Of a stretch of DNA of 64,000 bases, positions 15,604 to 24,422 are shown piece after piece. A program made the translations under genes and the position numbers. Each line of letters begins with the position of its first letter. Position 1 is the first letter of the stretch. The stretch comes from UBA5189 sp040389445 (GTDB lineage Bacteria > Chloroflexota > Limnocylindria > Limnocylindrales > CSP1-4). The stretch spans positions 1 to 64,000 of the forward strand of contig JAZJZX010000020.1 of assembly GCA_040389445.1 (NCBI GenBank). The letters run 5' to 3'. The notes under the pieces were generated by a model that did no database searches, was not told the origin of the DNA, and was given only the letters and a program-made list of their open reading frames with translations.

Positions 15604-18600
15604 ATGATCGCGACGCTGGCCGCGCTTCGTCGTGCTATGGATCTTGTCCCGACACCCATGACCGTTCTCGACATGGATGGTCGGATCCAGCATCTCAACC
15701 GGGCCAACGAGGCGCTGCTCGGGCGTTCGTCGGTTGAGCTTCGGGGTCGGTCGATCAACGAGCTCCTGCCGCCCGACCTGCAGCGGCAAAGCGCGGCGCT
15801 GCTCGCATCCGTTCGCGAGACGGGACACCTTCATGGGATCTACCCCACCGTGCACGCAGACGGGAGCCACACATTCGTCGAAGCTACCATCGAGGTGGTT
15901 CGGTCAAGTGCCGGCGCCCAGCGCTGGATCGTTGCATCCATCCACGACCTGGGCCCCGAGCTCCGTCAGATCGAGCGGCTGAGCCAATCGGCATGGGGGC
16001 TCGTCGCGGACGACGCCCTGGATCTCCTCGTGACGACGATCAAGGAGGCACGCCAGCTCCTGGGAGCACGGTATGCAGCGCTCGGGGTTGTCGAGGAGGG
16101 GCGGCCGGTCCGGTTCATCCCCGACGGCTTGAGCGAGGCCCAGATCGCCGCGATCGATCATTGGCCGGAGGGCCTCGGGCTCCTGGGGGAGATGATCACC
16201 GGGCGCACCACCATTCGGCTCCCGGACCTGGCGGCACATCCGCGTTCCACGGGCTTCCCTCGCGGTCACCCGGCCATGCGCTCGTTCCTTGGGACGCCGA
16301 TCCAGCTGGATGGTGAGGTATTCGGCCACCTGTATCTGACCGACAAGCTGGACGCTCTTGAGTTCAGCATTGTCGACGAGCGGACGGCCGAAGTCTTTGC
16401 GGCCCACGCTGCCATCGCGATCCGCGACCAGCGCCGGCGACACGCCCTCGAGGCCACGGTTGAGACGCTTCGGCACAAGGAAGCCGACCTCGGCAGGCAG
16501 GCGACGATCCTCGCCCACGTTCGCGACAGCATCATCGTGACCGACATGGCCGGACAGATCATCTACTGGAACCCCGGCGCCGAGGCGATCTTCGGATACG
16601 GAGCGGACGAGATGATCGGCCGGACGCCGGCCATGCTCTATCAGGATCAGGACATGTCGAGCCTTCAGGCAGACCTCGGGCGGATCGTCGCCGGTGAGGA
16701 CTACGTCGGCGAGTGGCTCGGACGCAAGAAGGACGGCACGCCGGTCTGGATCGACATCCGGACAACGTTGATGCGAAACCCCACAGGCGACCCAATCGGC
16801 TTTATCGGGGTCGGCCATGACATTACCGCTCGAAAGCTCGCGGAAGGCGAGCGGGCGAGTGCCGAAGTCGCCCTTCAGCGGAGCGAACGCAGCCTCGCCG
16901 AGGCCCAGCGGATCGCCCATCTGGGGAGCTGGGAGCGCGACATCGCAACCGGCGCCCTCTGGTGGTCCGATGAGTCGCATCGGATCTTCGGGCTCGAGCC
17001 CGGCACCTTCTCGGGGACCGTCGACGACTTTGTGGCCTTCGTCCATCCGGATGACCGATCCCGGGCCGCGCCGACTCCGGCGGACCTCGCTACGGGCGAC
17101 CCCCAGACCGTCGAGTACCGGATCATCCGGGCCGACGGTGCCGTCCGCACCCTGCACGAGGAGGCGGTGGTGATCCGCGACGCTTCCGGCGCCCCGATCC
17201 GGTACGTCGGCACGACCCAGGACATTACCGAGAGGGTGACCGCGGAGGCACGGCAGGTTCGACTGGCCACACTCCTCGACGAAGTCACCAGCGAGATCTA
17301 CGTCTTCGATGCCCAGACCCTGCACTTCAGCGAGGCGAATGCCGCGGCGCTCCGGAACCTGGGCTACTCCCTCGACGAACTCCGGGAGCTGACGCCTCTG
17401 GATATCAAGCCCGCCTATACGCCGGCGACCTTCGCCGAACTCCTGGCGCCGCTCCGTGACGGCAAGCGTGAGCAGATTGCCTTCTCCACCGTCCACCGGC
17501 GCAAGGACGGCAGCACCTACCCGGTCGAGGTCCGCCTCGACTTCGCCGCCGCGGAGACGCCCGCGGTCTTCGTTGCCGTGATCCAGGACATCAGCGAACG
17601 TATTGCCGCTGAAGAGGAGCGGGCGCGGCTCGCTTCCGCCGTCGAGCATACGGCCGACTCGATCATCATCTACGACCGCGACCTGACGGTCGCCTACGTC
17701 AACCCATCCTTCAGTCGTCTGTACGGATTCGCGGCAGGGCAAATCCTCGGAAAGCGCGGGAATGTCCTGGCCAGCGGGCGTCATGACGACGATTTCTGGG
17801 CGGACTTGTGGGCCACGGTCCGGGCCGGGCGGCCATGGGCGGGTTCGATCGTCAATCGGCGCAAGGACGGTGTCCTTGTCGAGGTCGAGTCGGTCATCTC
17901 GCCCGTCCACGACGCCGCCGGCCAGATAACCAACTATGTCCAGACGGACCGCGATGTCACCCACGAGCGCGAGCTGGAGGGTGCCCTTGAGCGGGATGCC
18001 CGCGAGCGCGAGACGATCGAGGCCGCCCTCGAGCGGATCGACCCGACTGCCTCCGTCGAGGAGATCGCCGCAGCCGCCTGCGCGGAAATCGCGCGGCTGC
18101 CGGGGGTCGACTCGGGCTGGGCGCTGGGGTTCGTTCGGGGTCGGGGCCAGGTCCTTGCCGTCGAAGGCGAAATCGCCCCCATTCTCCGGGCAGGCCAGAT
18201 GATCCCCGACGTTCGGGCGCGACACATCATGGAGCGCGCGGCGCAAGGCCCCTGGACCGAGACATGGGAGCAGCGGCCGGAATATGGTGCCTACGGCGAG
18301 CGGGCATCCAGCGCCGGTCTCCGGGGCCTCGCGTTCGCTCCGCTCAGGGGGTCCCACGGGATCCTCGGCGTGCTCGCCCTCGGGACCACCGAGTCGGTGG
18401 ACGAAGGTCGGTTGCTCGAGCGCCTTCCCGCGCTCGCCACATTCGGCTCGATCGTCGGCGCGCTTCTTGCCCCCGGACTCGAGGCCCGACACCGGGTGGC
18501 TGAAGCGCGAGCGGACATTCAGTCGATCATCGACGCCGGCGCCTTCGCGCCGTTCTTTCAGCCGATTGTCGACCTCCACAAGGGACGCGTCGCGGGCTAC

Positions 18601-19224
18601 GAAGCTCTGAGCCGGTTTGCCGACGGCCAGCGACCCGACCTCGTCTTCGGCCTCGCCAGGGAGATCGGGCTCGGCATCGAGCTGGAAATGGCCACGCTCC
18701 GCGCGGCCGTTGCGGCCTCGGCCGTGCTTCCGCCCGACGCGTACCTCAGCCTGAACACATCACCGGAGCTCATCGTCTCGGGCGAGCTCGCCGCGCTCCT
18801 GGGCGGTAATCAGCGGCCGATGGTGCTCGAGATCACCGAGCATGTCGTCATCGACGACTACATCGTGCTGCGGCAGAATCTCAAGGCGCTCGGTGGCAGC
18901 GTTCGTCTGGCTGTCGATGACGCGGGGGCCGGCTACGCCAGCCTGCGGCACATCCTCGAACTGAAGCCGGACTTCGTGAAACTCGATATGGCGCTCGTGC
19001 GCCGGATCAATCGAGACCCGGCTCGACAAGCCCTCATCGCCGGCATCGGCTATTTCGCCCTCAAGCGCAAGGTCCACCTCATCGCGGAGGGGATCGAGAC
19101 CGCGGCAGAGCAGCGGGCACTCAAGGTTCTCGGTGTATCTCACGGGCAGGGATATCTGCTCGGCCGACCAAGGGACGGACGAAGTCCGGGTGCGTGGCCG
19201 ACCAGCGTCACGCTCCCGGCCTGA
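15604..19224 (+). CDS. Multi-PAS/GAF sensor c-di-GMP phosphodiesterase (EAL)
   Basis: The 1206-residue soluble protein is a chain of sensor domains ending in an EAL domain, with no GGDEF domain. In order I read PAS (about 10-125), GAF (140-275), four further PAS domains (290-405, 430-535, 545-660, 670-785; several end in the typical DIT or DIS), a second GAF (800-960) and EAL (970-1190). The catalytic blocks are intact: YEALSRF, LNTSPE, EITEH, VDDAGAG, VKLDMA and AEGIETA. It should hydrolyse c-di-GMP in response to a cytoplasmic signal. No membrane segment is visible. The start ATG at 15604 lacks a strong ribosome-binding site. Direct repeats of subfamily A lie on both sides. Confidence 0.9.
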   Translation: MIATLAALRRAMDLVPTPMTVLDMDGRIQHLNRANEALLGRSSVELRGRSINELLPPDLQRQSAALLASVRETGHLHGIYPTVHADGSHTFVEATIEVVRSSAGAQRWIVASIHDLGPELRQIERLSQSAWGLVADDALDLLVTTIKEARQLLGARYAALGVVEEGRPVRFIPDGLSEAQIAAIDHWPEGLGLLGEMITGRTTIRLPDLAAHPRSTGFPRGHPAMRSFLGTPIQLDGEVFGHLYLTDKLDALEFSIVDERTAEVFAAHAAIAIRDQRRRHALEATVETLRHKEADLGRQATILAHVRDSIIVTDMAGQIIYWNPGAEAIFGYGADEMIGRTPAMLYQDQDMSSLQADLGRIVAGEDYVGEWLGRKKDGTPVWIDIRTTLMRNPTGDPIGFIGVGHDITARKLAEGERASAEVALQRSERSLAEAQRIAHLGSWERDIATGALWWSDESHRIFGLEPGTFSGTVDDFVAFVHPDDRSRAAPTPADLATGDPQTVEYRIIRADGAVRTLHEEAVVIRDASGAPIRYVGTTQDITERVTAEARQVRLATLLDEVTSEIYVFDAQTLHFSEANAAALRNLGYSLDELRELTPLDIKPAYTPATFAELLAPLRDGKREQIAFSTVHRRKDGSTYPVEVRLDFAAAETPAVFVAVIQDISERIAAEEERARLASAVEHTADSIIIYDRDLTVAYVNPSFSRLYGFAAGQILGKRGNVLASGRHDDDFWADLWATVRAGRPWAGSIVNRRKDGVLVEVESVISPVHDAAGQITNYVQTDRDVTHERELEGALERDARERETIEAALERIDPTASVEEIAAAACAEIARLPGVDSGWALGFVRGRGQVLAVEGEIAPILRAGQMIPDVRARHIMERAAQGPWTETWEQRPEYGAYGERASSAGLRGLAFAPLRGSHGILGVLALGTTESVDEGRLLERLPALATFGSIVGALLAPGLEARHRVAEARADIQSIIDAGAFAPFFQPIVDLHKGRVAGYEALSRFADGQRPDLVFGLAREIGLGIELEMATLRAAVAASAVLPPDAYLSLNTSPELIVSGELAALLGGNQRPMVLEITEHVVIDDYIVLRQNLKALGGSVRLAVDDAGAGYASLRHILELKPDFVKLDMALVRRINRDPARQALIAGIGYFALKRKVHLIAEGIETAAEQRALKVLGVSHGQGYLLGRPRDGRSPGAWPTSVTLPA

Positions 19225-19526
19225 CCGCGCCATCAATCGCTCTGACCATCGGCTCGCTCCGCGTTTCGCGAGGGCGCTTCCGCTGTCCGCCACGTCGGGC
19301 ACCCCTCCGCGACCCCACCGCGTCCGCCGTCCGCGTCCGCCGTCCGCGTCCGCCGCGCCGGGCACCCCCCCGCGACCCCGACCGACCCCCCCCGCGTCCG
19401 CCGTCCCGGCGCGGCTTCGCTCCGCGAAGCTCGTCGTCCGCCGCTCTGCGCCCGGCTCTGCGCCCGGCACCGGCGGGGCATGGCACCGGCACCCGCGCGG
19501 CCCGGGTCCACGAAGGCCGTCGCTAT
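19225..19526. other. GC-rich simple-repeat intergenic DNA
   Basis: The stretch holds runs of cgcgtccgccgtc-type words (19318-19400) and further low-complexity DNA. No gene is supported. Confidence 0.5.
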
Positions 19527-19760
19527 CCGCTGCCGCGTCGACTGCATGGGCGCCCGGAGCACAGTCGAGCTCGTCAGGTCACGAGACCGGGGCGATTCGC
19601 GCCGGTGCCAGGCGTCGTCACGCTCCGACCGAGCCTCGCGCCAGCAGCGTTGCCGCGGTCGGAGCGGCTCCACTGCCGATGAGGAACCGCCAAGTGCACC
19701 GCGTGACCATGCAGCCGTCATGGTCAGGCGCAAGCGCCGCGAGATCGCGGCTGCGGGCCG
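19527..19760 (+). repeat. Dispersed repeat, subfamily A copy 2
   Basis: Left arm cgactgcatgg is at 19539-19549 and right arm ccatgcagccg at 19707-19717, again 179 bp apart end to end, with only a handful of substitutions from the copy at 15.1 kb and in the same orientation. It begins about 300 bp after the EAL gene. Confidence 0.75.
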
Positions 19761-19855
19761 GCCGCCGCACAGGAAGAGGCCACGCCTCAATCGGTAGCAG
19801 CCCGCGCGCCTGAGTGCGGACCCCCGCCCACGAGCACGCACCAGTCTGGATCGCG

Positions 19856-19975
19856 CCGCTGGGCCGGGGCATCGCCGCCGGGTCGCCGACCGCCGCTGGG
19901 CCCGGGCATCGCCGCCGACCGCCGCTGGGCCCGGGCATCGCCGCCGACCGCCGCCGGGTCGGGGCATCTCTGCCG
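19856..19975. repeat. Degenerate ~29-bp tandem repeat
   Basis: Roughly three to four copies of a unit containing gccgctgggcccgggcatcg are seen, followed by GC-rich DNA up to the stop of the S51-like gene at 20001. Confidence 0.6.
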
Positions 19976-20000
19976 GGCCGGGGCTCCGCTCCGCGGCGAC

Positions 20001-21479
20001 TCAGGCCCCGGTCCGGACGCGCCGCGATCCGGCAGCCTCGTCGCGGATTTCAACATTGGCCCTGCCGAGCGCGTCCCGGATGAGGTCAGCGGTCGCCCAG
20101 TCACCCGATGCGCGCGCCCGCGCCCGCGCGGCGAGCAGTTCGTCCACGAGGCGGTCGAGTGGTGCTTCGAGACCCGGGTCGTGCCCGGCCGGAGCGTTGC
20201 CAAGGCGGGCGATCATGGCATGAAACGTCGATCGCGCGTCGTCCAGATCCGCACTGTCCTCGCCGCTCCGGGTCCGCCCCTCGATGGCGAGGTCGAGGTC
20301 CAGCAAGGCCGCGACGGCTCCCCGACGGTCGCCCCGGCCGAGGCTGTCGACGAAGGCACCCTCGAGGTCCGCCACGGTCAGCTCGATGGGTCCCGGGTGG
20401 CCGCTCCCCGGCGAGGTGCCACGCAGCCCCCGCGACGCGCCGCTCCCCACCGACGCGCCACTCCCCGGCGAGGTGCCGCTCCCCGCCGGCACGGCCGAAC
20501 CCACCGGCCCGCGCGTCATATTGCCCCGCAGCCCCACCGGCCCGGCCGATTCCCCAGGCCCGGCCGAACCCACCGGCCCGGCCGAACCCACCGGCCCGGC
20601 CGAACGCCGCCCGGCTTGCGACCGATGACCGCCTGTTGCCGGTTCCCAGCCGATGTCGACCGCCTCCCCGTCGGCGAGCCGGGCAGCGACGTCGGCCAGC
20701 GTCCCGATCTCGACTTCGCTCCCGCTCGGGAACACCGTGCTCCGCCCAGCGGCCCGCACCGTCACGCCGCCACGGCCGGCGACCGATGCGACGCCGCGAT
20801 CGAGGTCGAACACGAGCGCGGTGTGACCATCGACGCCGAGGACGAACGTCCCGTCCGGCAGCTGGTGCTCGAGTTCGCGCAGGCGCCGCTCGCCGATGTA
20901 GCAGAATCGCGTGTCGTGGTTGCCTCCTTCCGCATTGTCGAAGTGCGGCACGACGGCGGCATTCAGGCCCGTCGCCGGACCAAGGAGGTCGAGGCCCGGA
21001 AGCCACTGCGGCGCATCGCCGACCTTGTAGATCTCGTAGACGGGGATCGTGGCAGCGCCGACGGTGAGCGCCGCGGCGCTTGCCATGGTCACGATTCCGC
21101 CCGTTCGGAGCCGGTCGGCCAGCGCGGACGGGATGGGCCCGCCGGCCCACTGTCGAAGCGCGTAACTCGGGCTGCCCGGCCCGGCCATGATGAATGCCGC
21201 CTCTCGTATGCCGGCCACAGCGGTGGCCGTCGTCACGGCATCGACGTCGCGGCTCCGATAGGTGGCGACGCCCACCTCGCGCCCGAGACGCTCCCCGAAG
21301 AAGCGCACCGTCCGCGCGCTGAGTTCGTCGGCGTTCTCCTGGAATCCGTACGGCGTGTCGATGATCGTGGCCGGAACGGGTCCGGGGCCGAGGCGATCGA
21401 ACAGCGCTCGATGAACCTTGGCCATCGTCGGCGCGGTTTCACCGGAACCCATGATCACGAGGAGACGCGGACCAGCCAT
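20001..21479 (-). CDS. Peptidase S51-like protein with CysRS-type C-terminal domain
   Basis: Residues 1-270 look like the cyanophycinase/S51 branch of class I glutamine-amidotransferase folds: LLVIMGSGETAPTM at the start, a Ser in IVTMASAAALTVGA at the nucleophile position, and VPHFDNAEGG. A linker of Gly-x-y triplets follows (GPVGSA units, an 18-bp DNA repeat at 20540-20605). The last ~120 residues resemble the helical tail domain of cysteinyl-tRNA synthetases: FVDSLGRGDRRGAVAALLDL and, most tellingly, ASGDWATADLIRDALG followed by an acidic turn and SRRVR. I cannot tell whether that domain binds RNA here. The reaction is unknown. Confidence 0.65.
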   Translation of the reverse strand: MAGPRLLVIMGSGETAPTMAKVHRALFDRLGPGPVPATIIDTPYGFQENADELSARTVRFFGERLGREVGVATYRSRDVDAVTTATAVAGIREAAFIMAGPGSPSYALRQWAGGPIPSALADRLRTGGIVTMASAAALTVGAATIPVYEIYKVGDAPQWLPGLDLLGPATGLNAAVVPHFDNAEGGNHDTRFCYIGERRLRELEHQLPDGTFVLGVDGHTALVFDLDRGVASVAGRGGVTVRAAGRSTVFPSGSEVEIGTLADVAARLADGEAVDIGWEPATGGHRSQAGRRSAGPVGSAGPVGSAGPGESAGPVGLRGNMTRGPVGSAVPAGSGTSPGSGASVGSGASRGLRGTSPGSGHPGPIELTVADLEGAFVDSLGRGDRRGAVAALLDLDLAIEGRTRSGEDSADLDDARSTFHAMIARLGNAPAGHDPGLEAPLDRLVDELLAARARARASGDWATADLIRDALGRANVEIRDEAAGSRRVRTGA

Positions 21480-21539
21480 GACGCGATGAGCGTATCCCCG
21501 TTGGAGCGCGGTCGTCGTGCGGCGCGAGACACGGGGCCG

Positions 21540-21765
21540 TGGACCTGGCCCGGAGCCGCCCCGACCTGGCCCCGCCCCGACCCGCCCGGACCTGGCCCCG
21601 CCCCGACCTGGCCCGGAGCCGCCCCGACCTGGCCCCGCCCCGCCCGGACCTGAAGCCGCCCGCCCCCGCCCGGACCCGCCCCCGCCCCGAGCCGGACCCG
21701 CCCGGACCTGAAGCCGCCCGACCCCGCCCCCGCCTCGAGCCGGAGCCGCCTCGAGCCGAGTCTAT
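21540..21765. repeat. Low-complexity CCGCCCCGACC-type repeat tract
   Basis: The tract has about 225 bp of imperfect repeats of gacctggccccgccccgacc and gcccggagccgccc. No gene is supported. It separates the S51-like gene from the divergent Lgt-like gene. Confidence 0.75.
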
Positions 21766-21949
21766 GTACCATGCCCATGTAGTAACTCCTTGGTCCCTTC
21801 GACCGAGTTCGAGGTGACCGCGGCCGGTGCAACGGAGGGCGGCCGGTTTGGCGCGGTGCGGCGAGGCCGCGCCGAGCGTCGACCGACCGGAATCCGCCAT
21901 CCGAGACGAGCAGGACACAACGCGCGAAGAGCGCATACGCGAAAGGTGG

Positions 21950-23299
21950 ATGGGTTCGATGGCGCGACGACGCGTGGCAAAGCACACGAAGTCGCGCGAC
22001 CGATCGCCGGCCTCGAGGCCTCCGACGCCGAATCCATCGATCGTCGGACGGGCCGCACCGGAAGGGACAGCAACGACCGGCAGGAGAATCGGGCGCGACG
22101 AGCCAGGTGCCGCGACGGTCGGACGGACCGCCCGGGCCCAGCCGGCGAAGGCTGCGGCCACCGACCCGGAGGAACCGCAGGCCCTGGTGGCAACCCACTG
22201 GTTCGACTCGGGGGACACCGGCGGAGAGCCCTATTCAGTCACCGTTCGTTTCACCGGCCGGCGCGTCGGGGCCCACAGCACCCCGAGAGCCGGTGAGCTG
22301 TTCACGCAGGACGAGACGATCGACGGCATCGTGCCCGGCACCGGCCCGGTCTCGATCACGACCTGGGTGTACGGGGTGCAGTCGGGTGAGTGGACCATCA
22401 CCGGCGAGGTCATCAACGATTCCCGTCGTGCGGGTGCCGCGGCTGGCATGGGCGGCGCCGGCGGGCGGGGATCGTCGAGGCCTGCGGATGCCGGACCCGT
22501 GCGCCCTGCCCTGTGGTCGTGGCGTCGTTGGGCGATTTCGACGGCTCCGGAGGCTCCCATCAAGACACGCTGGGCCCTTCTGGCGCCTATCGCCAGGCAG
22601 CCCGCCGTTCTCCCCGGCATCTACACCCTGCTGGCCATCTTCTCCATCATCCTCGCTCTCGTGATCCAGGCCGCGATTCTCGGACTGGGAGACGTCTCGG
22701 TCGGTCGGGCCCTGGCCGCATCGGGGATCGCGATCCTGGCGGGACTGACCGGGGCGAAAGTCTGGTACGCGGCGCTCCACCCCGGAGAGTCGATCATCAG
22801 GGGCGGATGGGCGGTCGACGGCTTCCTGATCGTCGTTCCCGTGGTAGCCGCCCTGACCCTGCTGCTCTTCGACCTGCCGATCGGCGTGGTCCTCGATGCC
22901 AGCACCCCCGGCATCTTCTTCGCGGTCGCCATCGGACGAATCGGCTGCTTCTTCACGGGCTGCTGCGCCGGCGCCTGCACCGCGTCGCGCTGGGGGATCT
23001 GGTCCTCGGATCGCCGGGTAGGCGCCAGGCGCGTTCCCACGCAGCTGTTCGAATCGGGCGCGGGCCTGGTCATCGGAACCATTTCGCTGCTGCTGGTGCT
23101 CGGGGGTGTGTCTCCGGTATCGGGTGCCGTCTTCGTGGCCGCGTTCGCGGCCTACGCGGTGGTCCGGCAGATCCTGCTCAAGCTGCGGGTTGAGCGACGA
23201 AAATCACCCCGGACCGTGCCGCTCACCGGCGTCGCGGCCGCCATCGTCGTCGTGGTCGTCATCGCGATGACCCTGGTGCAGGCGAACCAGGGCGGCTGA
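21950..23299 (+). CDS. Lgt-like integral membrane protein with N-terminal extension
   Basis: The 449-residue protein has a basic disordered N-terminus, a small beta-rich stretch (YSVTVRFTGRRVG to GEWTITGEV), then about seven membrane segments resembling prolipoprotein diacylglyceryl transferase. The Lgt signature region reads GRIGCFFTGCCAG, then TQLFESGAGL. True Lgt has GRxGNFxNGE there, so the Asn-Asn-Gly-Glu core is replaced by Cys-rich sequence. It is thus an Lgt paralogue and probably not the lipoprotein-modifying enzyme itself. The ATG at 21950 has GAAAGGTGG next to it; an ATG three codons later is an alternative. Confidence 0.7.
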   Translation: MGSMARRRVAKHTKSRDRSPASRPPTPNPSIVGRAAPEGTATTGRRIGRDEPGAATVGRTARAQPAKAAATDPEEPQALVATHWFDSGDTGGEPYSVTVRFTGRRVGAHSTPRAGELFTQDETIDGIVPGTGPVSITTWVYGVQSGEWTITGEVINDSRRAGAAAGMGGAGGRGSSRPADAGPVRPALWSWRRWAISTAPEAPIKTRWALLAPIARQPAVLPGIYTLLAIFSIILALVIQAAILGLGDVSVGRALAASGIAILAGLTGAKVWYAALHPGESIIRGGWAVDGFLIVVPVVAALTLLLFDLPIGVVLDASTPGIFFAVAIGRIGCFFTGCCAGACTASRWGIWSSDRRVGARRVPTQLFESGAGLVIGTISLLLVLGGVSPVSGAVFVAAFAAYAVVRQILLKLRVERRKSPRTVPLTGVAAAIVVVVVIAMTLVQANQGG

Positions 23300-23309
23300 T
23301 CGGGCCGCT

Positions 23310-23436
23310 CCCGCGGCACCTGCCGCCTCGCCGCGCCACGAATCGCCCCCGTCGCGGCTGAACCCGCGTCGCCGCGCCACGAATCGCCCCCGTCGCGCCA
23401 CGAACCCGTCGCGCCACGAACCCGCCTCGCCGCCCT
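23310..23436. repeat. Degenerate cgccgcgccacgaatcg repeat between convergent genes
   Basis: Imperfect units with gcgccacgaa and tcgcccccgtcg fill the space between the Lgt-like stop and the Asp-box gene stop. I see no terminator-like stem followed by T residues. Confidence 0.6.
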
Positions 23437-23439
23437 CCG

Positions 23440-24354
23440 TCAGGGTCCCGGCCAGGTCAGGCCCCCGTCGTCCGATCGATAGAACTCCGTCGACCGGGTG
23501 ACGAGCGCGATCGTGCTGCCACCTTCCGTGACCGCAACGACCGCGGGCTTGCCCTCGAACGGGAGCGTGGACCACGTGACCCCGCCGTCATCTGACCGAG
23601 CCAGCCGATCCGGCCCGCCGGCGATCAGGATCGAACCATCCGATGTGCTCGCCAGGGCGGTCACCGGATAGAGCTGCGGGTCGGTCAGCGTTCGCCAGGT
23701 GCGACCGCCGTCGTCCGAGCGCCCGATCCCGGTGGCCGTGACACCCACGAGGCCCGTCCCCGATGGTGTCGCGATCGCGACAGGAAAGACGACGTTCTGC
23801 TCCTGGATCTGCTGCCAGGTGCGGCCCGAATCGAGGCTCTCCCAGAGCCCGCCGATCGCCAGGTAGACCCACATCCGGGCCGGGTCACCGGGATCGCGCG
23901 CGAACCCGTGGATGTCGAGGCTGGGGAGGTCGGCGGGGATGTCAACCCAGGTCTGGCCGCCATCGCGGCTCTCGGCGAGGACCTCGTGGCCGGCGATGAC
24001 GATCGAGCCCCCACCGGCGACACCCAGGCTCATCGCATCGGATCGGGTTCCGAGCGGCTCCCACGTCTTCCCGCCGTCGCTGGTCGCGAGGATCCCGCCA
24101 TGGTGGCCGAAGAGCAGCCGCTGGGCGTTGCCGTCGACGAAGGCCAGCGAGTGCACGTCCTCGGTCCCGAGCCGACTCCAGGCCCTGGTTGACGGAGCGC
24201 CCGGACGAACGAGCATGAAGGTCGCGACGGCGACGACAGCCACGAGCGCGACGCCCGCCGGGACGAGCCATCGACGGCCCCGGGGAACGCTCTTCCTCGG
24301 CTCGTTGCCTCGAGCCCCGCCGCCTCGAGCCTTGCCGCCTCGGTTCCCGGTCAT
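23440..24354 (-). CDS. Membrane-anchored Asp-box (BNR) beta-propeller protein
   Basis: The 304-residue protein has a basic cytoplasmic stub, one membrane helix (WLVPAGVALVAVVAVATFML, about residues 29-48), then an extracytoplasmic propeller. Six Asp-box motifs are visible (SDGGKTW, SRDGGQTW, SLDSGRTW, SDDGGRTW, SDDGGVTW, SDDGGLTW), the loops typical of sialidase and Ycf48-type propellers. There are no catalytic sialidase residues I can point to, so a binding role is likelier. It lies 68 bp downstream of the lysA-like gene and may be read from the lysine operon. The ATG at 24354 lacks a good ribosome-binding site. Confidence 0.75.
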   Translation of the reverse strand: MTGNRGGKARGGGARGNEPRKSVPRGRRWLVPAGVALVAVVAVATFMLVRPGAPSTRAWSRLGTEDVHSLAFVDGNAQRLLFGHHGGILATSDGGKTWEPLGTRSDAMSLGVAGGGSIVIAGHEVLAESRDGGQTWVDIPADLPSLDIHGFARDPGDPARMWVYLAIGGLWESLDSGRTWQQIQEQNVVFPVAIATPSGTGLVGVTATGIGRSDDGGRTWRTLTDPQLYPVTALASTSDGSILIAGGPDRLARSDDGGVTWSTLPFEGKPAVVAVTEGGSTIALVTRSTEFYRSDDGGLTWPGP

Positions 24355-24422
24355 GCCGGGCAGCGCCCGGCGGGTCTCGCCGGAACGGTCGCGGACAACG
24401 TGGCAATCATCTCGCGGGGAGT

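Noticed and set aside
15904..18579. 891-codon minus-strand frame opposite the PAS/EAL gene
   Set aside because: It mirrors the coding strand, has no domain pattern and no ribosome-binding site.
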